A stretch of 64,000 bases of DNA from Athripsodes cinereus (GCA_947579605.1 OX388327.1:7427122-7491121); one strand, 5' to 3'; positions 9,612 to 21,341 are shown, counted from the stretch's first letter. The notes: generated from the letters alone by a model not told the origin. Translations and numbers: made by a program.

Positions 9612-9745
9612 TATACTATACCATCACGCCATTTCCCACAAGTGGGTAGTCAGCAGACTAATTGTATATTATAAAGATGCAGATTGTCCTCTCCGTATCA
9701 ACAACATATAGGTATAAGACATTCAGAATGGGTGACAAACGTCAA
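9612..9745 (-). repeat. Family A, partial
   Basis: Antisense tail-to-centre part: ACCATCACGCCATTTCCCAC, GTCCTCTCCGTATCAAC, GACATTCAGAATGGGTG. Confidence 0.7.
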
Positions 9746-10334
9746 TCTGTATTGCAATGGATAATTGTATTATTATTGAGGTTTTACGAGCATTTTGCAG
9801 GATATTTGAAAAAGGAGACAAAGATTCCACGGGTTTTGAAATATTTATTTTTTCTGATTGTTGCTCTGAGAAAAGAATACTTTTTCTGTTGTCTACAAAC
9901 ATTTGAAGATTTTGTCGGATAAAAAGAGTCAAATTTGAACAAATTGAAATTGAGGAATCGTGAATCGTGCAAATTAACGTTTACTAATGGCGCGACTTTT
10001 GTGATGATTTATTTATGGCAAACCAAAATAAGTCAATGACTCATTTTTCTAAGTTTTCTGGTTCTCTGTAAAAAAGACAGGTATCGTTAAACAGCAAGTT
10101 TAAACAGAAAACATTTAAGGAATTACTTTAATTTACACGCATACATGGAGAAATTGACTTGATAATTCATTACGATACACGTTGTTAGTTTGTCCATTGG
10201 CAAATTCATTTATAAGCATTACAGCGATGATTGAGTGTATGTCTTGTTTTTTTTTTGTTTTTTATGATTTTTTTTCCTTTATCATATTTTACCTATTCAT
10301 AAAATTTGGAATTCTCAGTAAGAAATAGATACCT
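9746..10334. other. No recognisable feature
   Basis: AT-rich with short frames on both strands but no domain or motif. Confidence 0.5.
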
Positions 10335-10960
10335 CACACTTTTCTGCAAGTTTTCGAGTGTTCGATAGATAGCAGATATTCGATAAATATTCATCCTTAA
10401 TATTTTATTTGTTACTGTCATGAAGAGGAGGCTACCCTAATTGGGAAAGATATCGTGATTGTATAGATAGAGGAAAATAAGCTTTATTCATAAATTCACA
10501 ACAACAAAAATCGTATCGGTGAACAATTTTAATTGTTTATTTTATCGCACATTTTATAACACACAAACAAACACAACACAACTAAAATTGCATTTATAAT
10601 GACTATATAGATTCAGCAGTATCTTCCCATGATGGCAATTGATCAATTGCCTCACTGCAATGATTTGTTGCCCTTGGTAATCTAAAATAAATAATAATAA
10701 TAATAAATTAGGTAGGTAAGTACCTGCAAAATAGGTATACATGTATACAAACATACATAGGTGCTATTTAGACTTGGTGCAGGACATTACCAGATATTAT
10801 AGGAGCTTAATAGCTTTACTATTGAGATATAATTAAGCTTTTATGGTAGATAGAACATTGCGAAGAGGCGCTGGCAATGAATATGTATCCCACTCTTTAC
10901 CATAAGTTTTCAAGTGTCCTGTAAAAAATAGATATTCGTTGGTACCTATAACATCGCATG
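10335..10960 (+). repeat. Two family A head fragments in AT-rich sequence
   Basis: Heads of family A occur at about 10335-10400 (CTGCAAGTTTTCGAGTG) and 10889-10960 (CATAAGTTTTCAAGTGTCCTG, shortened here). The sequence between them has no recognised feature. Confidence 0.45.
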
Positions 10961-11029
10961 TAAGATAATTAGAATGCTCACTTACTTTGCTTTACTTTAC
11001 TTTTCGTATGGTTCAGTGTGGTGATAAGT

Positions 11030-11335
11030 CTTAGCCCTTGTGAGCTGCGTCGTTACCTCTACAGTCTTGGCTCCAGCGCTGACAGCCAGTTCACCGCCTC
11101 CGGTCCTGCTTCGTGGATGTCCCGCAGGTTCCCGCTGAATTTTTTGAGATGCCAGTCTTGCACTATAATATGTCTCGCCGTTTGCAGATCTCCAGCAGCC
11201 ATGTTCTGTCCTCGCTCTATTTTGCTGTATCCAAACCTTTCTCGGCAGATCAAAACCAGGTGCATGGATTGTGTTGTGGGGTCCACTACCAGGTGTTTGT
11301 TTGCAGTGTCCGTGCATGCTCAATTTAGTAGTAAT
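11030..11335 (-). pseudogene. LINE ORF2 C-terminal domain, frameshifted
   Basis: On the minus strand one frame reads APGFDLPRKVWIQQNRARTE and another continues DIHEAGPEAVNWLSALEPRL to a stop near 11059. The pattern GF.LPR..W...NR.RTEHG, then an (A/D)-G-P-x-A-V-x-W-L tail, is typical of the post-RT end of insect LINEs of the R1/Jockey side. At least one frameshift separates the two halves and upstream RT is absent, so it is a dead 5'-truncated copy. It is markedly more GC-rich than its surroundings. Confidence 0.65.
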
Positions 11336-11384
11336 GAGATATGCAACCAATTCCGAATACTTTTTTTATATCTACGATAAGCTG

Positions 11385-11450
11385 TATGTTTATAACATAC
11401 AGTAATTAGTCTACTGACAACCCCACTTGTAGGATTTGCCGCAATGTATA
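11385..11450 (+). repeat. Family A, tail fragment
   Basis: GTTTATAACATACAGTAA, ACCCCACTTGTAGGATTTGC: the last quarter of family A, 5' and 3' incomplete. Confidence 0.5.
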
Positions 11451-11744
11451 AAGCTATATAACTTGCAGAAGAGTGGTAAACCTAAAATTATTGACAAACA
11501 CGTAAGACATTTAGAAATTTCTGCTTATTAATTTGTGTATAAAAGATGTATTGACAACTGCACAATAGAGACAGATTTCAAAATATTTGTTAAATATTTT
11601 AAACCTTTGTGTGTCCTACCTTCTAAATATGTACTAGGATCAAATTGAACAATATTTCAACTTATTTTGACATATGCTTCGTAATATATTTCCAGTACCT
11701 TTATAAATCTTAATATATAAAACAAAAATGATGATATTGTATGT

Positions 11745-12130
11745 AGGACCACAGGAAGAAATTACTTCTAATAGTATACAATCATATTTTGAACATCCGA
11801 AACTATTGATTTCCAAGTCTTCCGATCTTGTGCAGTGGATTGCCAGCTGCATCAGACATTTAGCTTCATTTGACAAGTGCGAAAACCTTTGTAACTTCTT
11901 TCAAGAGCCTTTGTCCAGATCGTTGTCTAAGAACGAAATTGCCCATGATTTGCGAATTCTGGAGAAAGCGGAAGTATCTGGTTGAATGTCTGAGTCTTCA
12001 CTATTACACAAACAACCACCATAAAGGTTTCGTGCCATGAATCTTTCGATTTTCTCTGCCTTCAGACTTCCAACGATCTAAATGTACGCCGAGCAAAATT
12101 TCCAACAACGGGACATCGAAAATGTAAATA
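11745..12130 (-). pseudogene. Decayed LINE C-terminus
   Basis: Minus-strand pieces read SWQSTAQDRKTWKSIV and, in another frame further upstream, LLEILLGVHLDRWKSEG. The first resembles the AQDRK.W..IV end of the LINE at 30960-31187. Several stops and frameshifts; assignment rests mainly on that one motif. Confidence 0.35.
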
Positions 12131-12174
12131 TTTTTATTTATTCATTCCTTGCTATACATTGATTACAAACATTG

Positions 12175-12355
12175 ACTTTAAAAAAAACGGATATATCTGG
12201 GTTTTGTAATAAACCCAAATACAACCTTAAACGCCTTTCACAGTAAGCTACTAAAGGCTTGTGTCGTGAAAGGGGAGCTTGCAGGCACCTGGTATCGAAC
12301 CACGGACCCCTTGTTCACGAGGCCGAGACTCTACCTTCAGACTACCGACAAACTC
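12175..12355 (-). repeat. SINE I, full-length, tRNA-derived
   Basis: Read antisense: a tRNA-like head with a box-A-like GTAGAGTCTCGG and box B GGTTCGATACC, then the body (CTCCCCTTTCACGACAC in related copies), GTATTTGGGTTTAT and a poly-A end. This layout is that of a tRNA-derived SINE transcribed by RNA polymerase III. The other near-complete copy is at 29672-29848. Confidence 0.75.
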
Positions 12356-12569
12356 AATGAAAGATGTAATTCAATGTAGCATGAAAGATCTACATTCGGC
12401 AGTTTTAGCCGGTAAGCTCTTCAGATTACTCACTGTTGCTTGCTCCAGAGAACAAAATTTTGGTTAAAAGAGCGAATAAATAGAAATCATCCAATTTTGG
12501 AGATAACTGGGCACAGAAAGTAGTCTCAAAGATATTTTTATAGCGTGTATAATATGTATAATTAACAAA

Positions 12570-12795
12570 ATAACACATGGTCTCTCACTGTTTTCCGTAA
12601 GTTTTCGAGAGTCCTGTAAAAGGCAGGTGTTCGAAAAAACAGACATTTTACATATTAAATTTAGTGACGAGGTTTGCCATCCATTCTGAATGTCTTAATT
12701 TTTTGTTAGCACGGAGAAAACAGGTTATTGCATGCAGCTGGTCTGCTGGCTACTTGTGGGATATGCCGTGGTGGTATATTGGTAGTATTAGGTAG
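12570..12795 (+). repeat. Family A, near full-length
   Basis: It runs from GGTCTCTCACTG through AAAGGCAGGTGTTCG, CCATCCATTCTGAATGTC and CAGCTGGTCTGCTGGC to GGGATATGCCGTGGTGG. The tail is interrupted (TATTGGTAGTATTAGGTAG). Confidence 0.8.
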
Positions 12796-12944
12796 TTATA
12801 AATGTAATTTAATGTTTTTTTTTACTCTGATTGTTCTTTCATTGATTGTATTTGAAATTTTAATGAATTTTGTGAATGTATGTATGACGAGTCCAAGTGC
12901 CTGCATAACAGGGGCCTAGGGACAATTGGAAAACTATAAACTAT

Positions 12945-13108
12945 AATTTCATGTAACAAAAACAAAATTGTTTTAAGTTTTAATATGTTTTATTTATAAA
13001 ATAAAAAAAAAACAGGTTTCGACTTATGAAGTCATTGTCAAACACTATCACAATTTTGTTTTTCTCACATGAAATAAAATGGAGTTTTACGAAATAAATT
13101 TCAACTCG
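12945..13108. repeat. Hairpin with Penelope-like layout
   Basis: Inverted arms ATTTCATG..ACAAAAAC and GTTTTT..CATGAAAT (12945-12970 and 13051-13075) flank a motif that reads, on the minus strand, CTTCATAAGTCGAAACCTG. Just after the right arm comes ATGGAGTTTTAC (13079). The same layout is seen at 22442, 33498, 49477 and 50815. No coding sequence. Confidence 0.55.
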
Positions 13109-13674
13109 ATAAATAGTAGATAATTGTTTTAATTGGAATTGTGCACTAAATGCTCAACTAGTATAAAATAAATAAATCTTTATTACACGTAATATCTAAG
13201 ACTAATTTATAACCATATTGAATTCCCATTAGATAAGATTTTATATTTATTATTTATTCTTATAATAATACACAGTATATAAGATAATTCCGTGATGATT
13301 AATTGCATGTAGCGTGAGTCAGAGCCGGTGGTCGATACTAACAAGTATGCTATCCAAATTTGTGATTGTAAGTCCAAACATAGTGACAGAGTGTGTAGGA
13401 CGGTCTTATTGTAATAGTAAATACGTAATTAATTGACTCGTGTGTCTTACATTAAAAAAAAATTAGTCGTGAGATGGAAAACCGTGGATTTATGGTGCAA
13501 GACTACATTAAAAGAAACTCATCGATTGTTGGTGTTGCAGAATTCCGGGAAGTTTTATTTCCCCGATACTGTACGGAGAATATCTTTCCACATGGAATAT
13601 GTCAAAAAGGGTAGCTTGAAGGGTAAAAAACCAGCGTGTATGAAGTTTTTTGGCTAAACACTCCTTAAATGTCC
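13109..13674. other. No recognisable feature
   Basis: AT-rich; the plus frame at 13433-13657 has no domain. It may be upstream decayed LINE sequence belonging to the tail at 13675. Confidence 0.4.
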
Positions 13675-13893
13675 ATCTGAATCTTCAAAAGACGAATCTG
13701 GAGCATGTGACTACGGTGCAGCACAGACCATGCCACACTTGTTGGAGTGTCCATTGTGCCCTGTCACATTCACTATGGAGGATATTTTTGACGCATCTCC
13801 AAGTGCTGTGCGTTTTGCACAGTAGGTACCTACCTACTGGAGATCAGTTTGATTGTTTTTTTCTGGGTTTCGACACGATAAATAATAATAAAT
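13675..13893 (+). pseudogene. LINE ORF2 C-terminal zinc-knuckle tail
   Basis: It reads CDYGAAQTMPHLLECPLCP followed by a tail ending SAVRFAQ, then CTGGGTTTCGACACGATAAA. The C-x-C..HLL-x-C pattern is the knuckle after the RT domain in many insect LINEs. A second copy with the same 3' end is at 61970-62150; there the CDYG codons are shortened. 5'-truncated. Confidence 0.65.
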
Positions 13894-13974
13894 AGCTGAG
13901 AGAACACAAATATGGTATTTTTTACATAGTTCAGGACATCTATGACCAAAACCCTAGACAATGGTAGATTCATT

Positions 13975-14165
13975 CATTCTTATTATGGTCGCTCACAAAT
14001 TGATCTCCAAATTCCTAAGTCATTGGACCTCATCGTCCATAAGAGCGTGTAAGTTCTGAAGTTCTCTTTGGAATGGTGTGTAAGACACTCGTTTATTAGA
14101 TGGTAAATAGTTAGTTTGTACCATTCCACATGTGCACACTGGTGAATCAATCCATCTCCTTTGTA
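13975..14165 (-). pseudogene. LINE C-terminal knuckle, minus strand
   Basis: The minus strand reads GDGLIHQCAHVEWYKLTIYH then HLINECLTHH, matching the C..C..H-x-(I/L)-N-E-C pattern of LINE C-termini, then LWTMRSNDLGIWRSI. Only this tail remains. A family different from its neighbour at 13675. Confidence 0.5.
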
Positions 14166-14789
14166 TAAGTTAGATGTAGCACAAGAATACATCACATCTT
14201 ATGCGATATATTGTACACCATATTTAATGGTAGAGAAATCAACAGTACGACAGCAGACAATAGGTTATAATCATCTTCTTTTTTTCAAGTGTCGTGTTGG
14301 GTCCTTCCGACGATACCTGGAAAAGATGGTGATCATGATAGGTTCATGTTAATATTATCATCTGAACATCCATCTCGAAATCTCATTTATTTAGCACTGA
14401 AATCACCACTCGTTTTTTTATTGCATCTATTTATTCTACTTTCTGTCCTATCTATTGGAGATTGACTTCAATAGTAGGTAGATGTATTGAAACATTTTAA
14501 AGCGTCCTATAAAAACCAGCTATCGACACGTTGTGCTTGTGACTTGTTGTCATCGTATCGCACTGTTGTAAGTAGGTACTACAGTTTTTTGTCAAAGTTC
14601 CAGGTGATATTAATTATTATTGTTGGGTGTATTTGGGTACTTAGGTACTGTGACACCTTTACCTCAGGTCCAAAACGAATAACAAGGTGACTCTTAACCC
14701 TAAATTGATGGAGACAATATAATTTGTGCGGAACAATAATAATCTTGATAAAAACCCCAAAACACTAAACTTCAAAAATAAGTGTTTTA
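14166..14789. other. No recognisable feature
   Basis: AT-rich; a weak family A word (GCGTCCTATAAAAACCAG) at about 14500. Confidence 0.45.
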
Positions 14790-15110
14790 GGATGACATTG
14801 GATTTTGAGTAGTACGGAAATGTCACAAATGATTCTTACGCCAACGCACTTAACGAAGAACTGTAGTCTTTGTTGTAATACAAGAGAGACTAGGGTCTAG
14901 GCCAAGACATGTTTTATTGTCAAATGATAGCTGGCCAAAATCAGAAAAATTCTTTCGTCGTTAAGATTTCCAACAGTTCATTCTTATAACGACTGCATCC
15001 GTAAGGCATGCCATAGGAAAAGATAACATAATTGCTGTAAAAATGCTCTGCATGGTGCAGGCAGGTTCCTGCCCTCTGTTCCCTGGAAGAACGTTGAAAG
15101 ACAATTTAAT
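14790..15110 (+). pseudogene. LINE family R, decayed
   Basis: Blocks shared in order with 39225-39560 (ATGATTCTTACGCCAACGCA, GATAGCTGGCCAAAA) and, at its end, with 25515-25700 (TTCCTGCCCTCTGTTCCC, GAACGTTGA). The protein signature of this family is SEWRRLVSALCSREER then stop. This copy has many stops. Confidence 0.5.
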
Positions 15111-15884
15111 CGGAAACCCCTTTGTCTAAATTTTTTCATTTGTATGTTTTTTTTACAAACATGAATAAAAATAAATAAATATAAAACACAGTCGCTGTAG
15201 GGTTAATCAAACTCACACATATGTACAATAATCCTTCGAACGATAATCGAAGACATTAAAATAATCTTTTGTCAACATTTATAAATTGCATCCATTGTAG
15301 AAACAAGCAAAATATTTGCATCGTGTATTATATGTCTCTGTATGTATGTATAAGGATCTTTTATAAATTGCCTACGTATTTTCACAAGAGATATCACATG
15401 CCCAAACATTATACCTCTAGTACAAGAATTACATATTGTACAAGAAAGGATGCGATTTTTAATCATATCGACTGCATTTTTCATGTTTAGTGCCAGGCTT
15501 ACAATCATTCCTTGATTTCGTGACACTTTTTCAATATGTTCGCATCTACGTAAATTACTTCTTATAAAAAGTACCTATTATAGATTTGAGAAAAAAAAAA
15601 TCAACAGGTGTCTCATTTACAAAAGTAATCTACGAATATAAGTTATAAAATTTTACATATATCTACTTTTCTAGATTTGTTTGAAACTTTCATAGCATTT
15701 TTATAACATTCATTAAAAAAATCCTATTCTTCAAAACGGGAGCAACCAAAAATTAAGGTAGAAAAATAATAATAAAAGAGATGATTTGTTATTAAAATAA
15801 AATAAAATGTATTAGTAACATTATGAAATTTTCTTAAAGCAAGATAGCCAGCGAATTTTCTACATTTAATGAAATACAGATCAT
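15111..15884. other. No recognisable feature
   Basis: AT-rich; overlapping small frames on both strands at 15269-15526 are unsupported. Confidence 0.5.
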
Positions 15885-16020
15885 CTTCTCTATGCCAAAA
15901 AAATAAGACATGATTAGCATATTCATCGTTCAATTGGACGTGTAAAATGCCTTTTAAGTGTCGTTTAATCAATACTCACTTTTACAGGACATGCAAAATC
16001 TTACAGAAAAGAATAGCTTA
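15885..16020 (-). repeat. Family A, decayed
   Basis: AAAAATAAGACATGATTAGC, GTGTAAAATGCC and TTTTACAGGACATGCAAAATC follow the antisense family A order. Confidence 0.45.
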
Positions 16021-17224
16021 TCTTTTATTTGTCTGAGACTTCACTTCGAAACTTCAACTTGTATTTTGATATAACAAAGAGTACTTAAATAAATCTTGTC
16101 AGTCGGCTATTTAGTTATTTTTAAGTAAAAACTAATATTGGTAATAAATATTTGTTTCATCTAGAGCTTGTGTGTTCACATTGTGAAAAGACATTCAAAA
16201 GACATTTTAAGTACCAAAAATAGAAATATTTTTTAAACAATTTATTACCTACATTAATTTTTTTGTTGCATGTGACTTTAAGGATTTTTTTTATATTAGT
16301 TCTCTTGAAAATGTCAAGCTAACTTGACGAAAGTACTCGTGTAATAAATCAATAGTGAAAAGTAAACAGTGTTTTTGTTATTATCAAATATTTGTTTTCA
16401 TATTTTATTAAATCAAAATGTTCGCAGGGTCAACAATTTTTTTTTATTATTTTTAATTTTTATTAAACAAAATACATTAACGTTGATTGTTTCTTATACA
16501 CTATACATATTTTATTTACATTCTCTGGAAAACAAAAATACGTTTTTTACCCCTCCAGAAAGTGCACCAACAATTGTGTAGGAGTGGCAAGCAGTGTCTA
16601 TACATAATATCAAAAATATATAAATCAATATATAAAATTTTTCTACCAAACTTGTTTGAAATTGAATATTATACCGTTTTTGTTAAAGAACAGCCTTAAC
16701 TGATCTCACGACAGCGCTAAACGAAACCACTAATATCAACATTGCTGTGTATTTGACTCAATGTGTATAATGTAATAATATGTTTTATATTTTATTGATA
16801 GCGCAACCAAAAGTAGTTTTTCAAGTTTGTTTTTATTTCTGGCATGACACATTATTAATAAGTGACTTGAGTGTCCTGTGTAAGGCAGGTGAAGGGAAAA
16901 ATACTGATAAATTTGCACGGCTAATTGTGGATTATATCCGAAAATTGATGAACGGTACGAAGTTTTATTTGTACAAGCCATATTTTATTTGAGTCGTGTT
17001 TTGAAATGCTGCGTTGTAAAGAATTAAATGAATTAGTCTTTATTGACACAATGGAATGAAAAAATAACCAAAAATTTATTATGTATACGAAAAGATAACC
17101 CAGTAAAGTCTTCGACTAAAAAATAGTATCTTGTTAATTTCTGTAAGTATTCAAGTGATCTGTTACCTGTAAAAAGCAGAATATTACAAATTTAATTAGA
17201 TATTTTTATTTTTCTAAAATTCTA
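16021..17224. other. Mostly unrecognised; two short family A scraps
   Basis: AT-rich. Family A head words occur at 16858-16915 (GAGTGTCCTGTGTAAGGC) and about 17135-17180. No protein-like frame. Confidence 0.45.
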
Positions 17225-17775
17225 AATCCTCACGCCGTGTTCCAGGTGGAATAGGCAGAGAGAAGGAAACGCTATGTTGATATATCAGTTTTTATTGTAT
17301 GTTGATATATTTGGCGGCCAGAGTGGCGTAGAGGTAACGCTCTTACTTTTGAGTCACGAGGTCAATTCCCGGTCACGGCAAAATGAAGAATAACTTTTTT
17401 CAATTGTCCTGGGTTTGGGTGTTACATGTATATGTGTTTAGTGCATTGTATATAGATATGTGTGTTGTCGCGTTAGTACCCATAATATAAGATTCATATC
17501 TGAGTTTGGGACTAGCTCGATCTGTGTGAATTGTTTATGCATGTTATGTTATACATACTTCTTTCTCTTTCTCTACATTCATCCAATTTCTCATATATAC
17601 ACGCCGATTTTTCTTAGTCACTACGCAGACGTCCTTGATCATTTGATACACTTGGTAAAGCAAAGTACTTCTTGTACGTCCGCGCTTTTTCACATCCCTC
17701 TTTCAGAAAAATACACCTTTTTCGGCATCCTTTCATCGTGCATTCACTCTTCATACCGAAACCAGCGCTATATCG
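17225..17775 (-). pseudogene. RTE-like LINE 3' end, split by SINE II
   Basis: Minus-strand pieces 17225-17285 and 17540-17775 are consecutive parts of the LINE tail found intact at 23078-23540: the stop region CCTCACGCCGTGTTCC, then the reverse complement of the RNW.NVEEAK, RK.G and ERM..ER region. A tRNA-SINE fills the gap (17310-17535), with a TATGTTGATATAT repeat on its left side at 17273 and 17299, possibly from insertion. Confidence 0.6.
17310..17535 (+). repeat. SINE II, tRNA-derived
   Basis: The head has a box-A-like AGTGGCGTAGAGGTAACGC and box B GGTCAATTCCCGG, then a body ending GCGTTAGTACCCATAATA and AAGATTCATA. The second full copy is at 33310-33497 and a minus-strand tail at 21715-21815. 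Polymerase III promoter layout. Confidence 0.75.
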
Positions 17776-17834
17776 TTTATAGTTTCACATATTATATTCT
17801 ACCACAACTTTTGTCACATTCAAGACAAATCTCA

Positions 17835-18035
17835 CAAGCGTGATAGCCAGCAAACCAGCTGTATTTAATAAACATGCAAACTATCCTCTCCGCGCCAACA
17901 AAAAATAAGACTTTCAGGAAGAATTGCAAGCCTATTTGTAATATTATAAAATATAATAGACAAGCAAGCGGTCATTTTCGTGCCAACAAAAAAATAAGAC
18001 ATTCAGTATGGGTGGCAAGCCTCATTGGTGAATAT
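17835..18035 (-). repeat. Family A, two partial copies in tandem
   Basis: GCCAACAAAAAATAAGAC occurs at 17898 and again about 80 bp later, each followed by TTCAG and GGCAAGCCT words, so the central part is duplicated. Confidence 0.65.
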
Positions 18036-18539
18036 CATATTATAAGTATAGTTCTGGAACTGGAAGTGACTATCATGATATAACAGTATTTATATCGTTA
18101 AGATTAGAATTAAACAACGAGACAGAGAGAGTGCATCAGGGACGAGATCCATAAACAATCCCAACTGCTACAACTTGAAATATATTGGAGATTCAGTGTT
18201 GCAAGTTTCGGTACAATGAATTCGTTAGCTATAGCGGTAAATGAGTAGTAAACAACATTACAGCAGGACCCTCAGTGTGATAGCTCTTGGCTAGATAGCA
18301 ACCAGATCTGTCTACCTAGCAAGCAGGTTGTCCGCCAACTGAAATGATAACCATTATTCCTCTTAGGTAGGTTGCAACAATAATAGTTCAAGTATGTAAA
18401 CCATACTACGATGCAGACTCCAAATTATTTATATCAAACTGAAATTTGGCGACTCGTTTAGTATTTTGCGGCCCAAAGTTTTGCGACAAGAGAAGGAAGA
18501 TTAAGTGGAGCACCTGTCAAAGAATAAATTGGTCTGCCT
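18036..18539. other. No recognisable feature
   Basis: Unique-looking sequence without protein-like frames. Confidence 0.45.
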
Positions 18540-18726
18540 CTCATTTTCGTATGTTTTTTAGTGTTCTGTAAAAGACAGGTATAGAATTAAATTAATCTTA
18601 AATTTGGCTTTGACGTTTGCCACTTCTTTTGAATGTCTTAATTTAATGTTACACGGAGAGGACAGCTAGCGTGTTTATAACATGCATCTGTTCTGCTGGC
18701 TGCCCAGATGTGAGATATGCCGTGAT
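18540..18726 (+). repeat. Family A, near full-length
   Basis: GTTCTGTAAAAGACAGGT, CCACTTCTTTTGAATGTC, ACGGAGAGGACAGCTAGC, GAGATATGCCGTGAT. Its tail abuts the LINE 3' end at 18727. Confidence 0.7.
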
Positions 18727-18805
18727 TATTATTACTGGCAATGAGACGATTCTTACAAGGATTATTACAGCTGAAGGCCAGGCGATCCCAGAACTGCAAT
18801 ACACT
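18727..18805 (-). repeat. 3' end of the PHD-type LINE, (TAA)n tail
   Basis: Reverse complement of 46552-46632: TTCTGGGATCGC..GGCC, TTCAGCTGTAAT, CTTGTAAGAATCGTC, then a TAA-repeat tail. It shows that this end is a mobile unit with its own tail. Confidence 0.65.
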
Positions 18806-19604
18806 TTCAATATTCTTGACAAACTGCGCATACGTCTCGCTAAATATATCAATGTATCTATCTAGTCAGACCATTAAACATTTAAATAGCCCTTCCTATT
18901 TGGGGGACTTCGCTAATATGTTTGTTCTACTTTGACGTTTGTGATGGTGCAGTAGTAGTAGTAACTTAGGATCCCAGATCACATTTCAGATCAGATTTTA
19001 GTTTGTAATACGACAATTTTTTTCACTCTATCCACATAGAAAGGAATAGCCTGATAGAGTTTAGACGCCGAATAAAGTTCGGCGCATTTCAATCTTTCTA
19101 TCACCACTATCCAACATGAAAGACGGCTCTGGAAAGTGTTTAATATAGGTGCTAGGCACTAGAGAGTGTCGCATAGATAGGCCTAACAATATTATAAACA
19201 TGTATATGGTTATAAGCAACACTTGCTGCTGTAGGTAAACTTATTGCTGTATCTACGCTTCCATCACACACGGCTGATTCTGAAACTTATGATAGCCCTC
19301 TTCAGGACTAAATCCTGGAAATATATACCTACTGATCCTGTCAGACAGCAATCTAAATAACTATTTATGTATATCTGTAAATATCTCTATTTATCTATCT
19401 GCACCAGCGGTCCTCAAACAGCGGGCTACAAAACTAATACAACAATTAAAAACAAAATTTAATATGTAAAAAAAATGTACAAAATAATAATACTTATTCA
19501 CTGTGTCAGTGTTAAGTAAGGTCACAGCTGTTTTTCTTCTACTATATTGATTTTATTTGTGATAGACGTCTTTCGTCTGTCTTTAGATTGATAATGATAA
19601 TTAA
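18806..19604. other. Mostly unrecognised; possible hAT end at 19406, hairpin B scrap at 19540
   Basis: CAGCGGTCCTCAAACAGCGG at 19406 resembles a hAT-type end, but no partner end was found. At 19540-19600 CTTCTACTATATTGA and AGACGTCTTTCGTC are family B words. Confidence 0.35.
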
Positions 19605-19710
19605 CAGGTCTTGGCTTTCTGGGAGGGAATGGGAATATAGATTTTCATGTTTATAATGATTTTTTTTTTTGTTTTGGATGCTGACCGACACAAAAAGAAG
19701 AATAAGATCT
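19605..19710 (+). repeat. LINE T 3' untranslated end
   Basis: GGCTTTCTGGGAGGGAATGG and CTGACCGACACAAAAAG match the region after the stop codon of the LINE at 30002-30300. Confidence 0.6.
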
Positions 19711-19744
19711 TTACCTATAATATGATCAATACCAAAAAGGGATC

Positions 19745-19830
19745 TCTCACAGTGGAATAGCTAGTAGAATAAATTAATTATATAAACATGCAGATCGTCC
19801 TCTCCATATCAATAAAAAAATAAGATATGT
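19745..19830 (-). repeat. Family A, fragment
   Basis: AAACATGCAGATCGTCCTCT and a following AATAAGAT block, antisense. Confidence 0.5.
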
Positions 19831-20039
19831 AGGTATCTACTTTTAATGTCACAATAAGTATTGTGTAATAATGATCGTAGATATTAATTAAAAACTATAA
19901 TTAAAATCATAATACTATGTACACATGTGGATATATTCTATTTATCTGTTATTAGTAATTAAAACTCTTACATAGATATTTTTGTATGTTCGTAAATATG
20001 GTAATATGTTGTGCCTATGTTTATATTCGCATAATAATT

Positions 20040-20190
20040 TAGATAATTTTGTTAGTTGGAAGAGATCGCGCCTTTGCGATAAACTCGCCCTCTGTATATT
20101 GATTGTATTTAATTTGAATGTATACCTTTTATGTAATTATTTTTAATCAATGTACAGTAAAGAATGAATAAATAAATAAACAAATAAATA
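20040..20190 (+). repeat. LINE tail J, copy 2
   Basis: GTTAGTTGGAAGAGATCGCG, GCGATAAACTCGCCCTCTG, AATCAATGTACAGTAAAG, AATAAATAAATAAA. The best-preserved J copy. Confidence 0.7.
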
Positions 20191-20324
20191 ATGTAGCTAT
20201 CATTGCACCAGCACAGTGATGATTTTATTGGAACACCTCGATATATTGAGAAATTAAATATTTCTGAAAAAAAAAACACGCTATTAGAACCTCTCTGGTT
20301 ACGCCTCTTTCGCCCTTTTTTCAT

Positions 20325-20559
20325 TCCAGAGGCCTGAGTCAATAACACATTTTCACGTTACGTTTTCGTTCCGTTTTCACGTTACGTTTTCGTTCCGTTA
20401 GCGTTCAAATGCAGACGATGTTGCGCCAAAGTGTTAATTTTCGTAACTATTGTGTATCATAGCAACGAAATTGACACTTGCTTGCAACTTCGTCTATACT
20501 CGAACGTTAACGGAACAAAAACGTAACGTGAAAATTTGTTATTAACTCAGGCCTCTGGA
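20325..20559. mobile_element. 235-bp TIR element with lopsided duplication
   Basis: The ends TCCAGAGGCCTGAGT and ACTCAGGCCTCTGGA are perfect inverted repeats, and similarity continues about 60 bp inwards (CACGTTACGTTTTCGTTCCG). On the left only, a 24-bp unit starting TTTTCACGTTACG is repeated (20350-20373, 20374-20397). No frame; a MITE-like element of unknown superfamily. Confidence 0.75.
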
Positions 20560-21341
20560 CTACGGCGAAAACAGTTAAAAAATATGGGCATCACAATATT
20601 TTTATTGTTGTTGTTTATCTTATTTCCAAGATTTTTTGAACTTGCTCTAATACAATATTGTAATAATATTTCTTGAGTATTCTATTAAAGACATAGAAAG
20701 TATTTAATAGTTCATGAATAATAGCCAATTCAGCATGAGAATACATAAGAAATTCTGAGAATGGGAATAACTGTAGGACGACGTGGTAGGAAGAAAACCT
20801 TTTGGCTATTTTATGTTAAAATAACTCGACTGGAGTGAGGCGTATAGAGGAGCTCTTCCAACTGAGGCATGAAAGACTTTTACAGAAGTGATCAAAAACG
20901 TCGAGAAAACCTTATATGGTATAAAAAACGAATAAAAATACTCACACTAGCTTATTATTTAAGTAACAGCTAATTATTTAATGTTCCTATTTGCTAATAA
21001 AAAGAAGCGAATATTTCATGAAGATCGGGTAAATAACTAGTTATGAATATCGGTATGTTTGTATTAATGCATGATATATGGACATACATCACGAGATGTC
21101 GCTAGTGGTAGGTACAATATGTTAATATATTGACATTATGATTAATGTTTTATTTTAGCGTGTATGTTATATTATGTGTGTCCATAAGTAGGTACTAGGA
21201 GGGCCAACCCCGCCATTATAACGTTGACTTATGAGTTTAATTGAATATATTTTAAATTTATTAATTAATATTCTAATAAAAATAGTTTTACACGAATGAT
21301 AGAATTAGTGCGACAACATTCCTATTTATTGTTCTCGGCAA
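20560..21341. other. No recognisable feature
   Basis: AT-rich. A word CTGGAGTGAGGCGTAT (20829) recurs inverted near 40430, hinting at another old repeat. Confidence 0.4.

Noticed and set aside
11018..11380. 120-codon plus-strand frame
   Set aside because: The minus strand here reads as a LINE C-terminus with recognisable motifs; the plus frame is its shadow.
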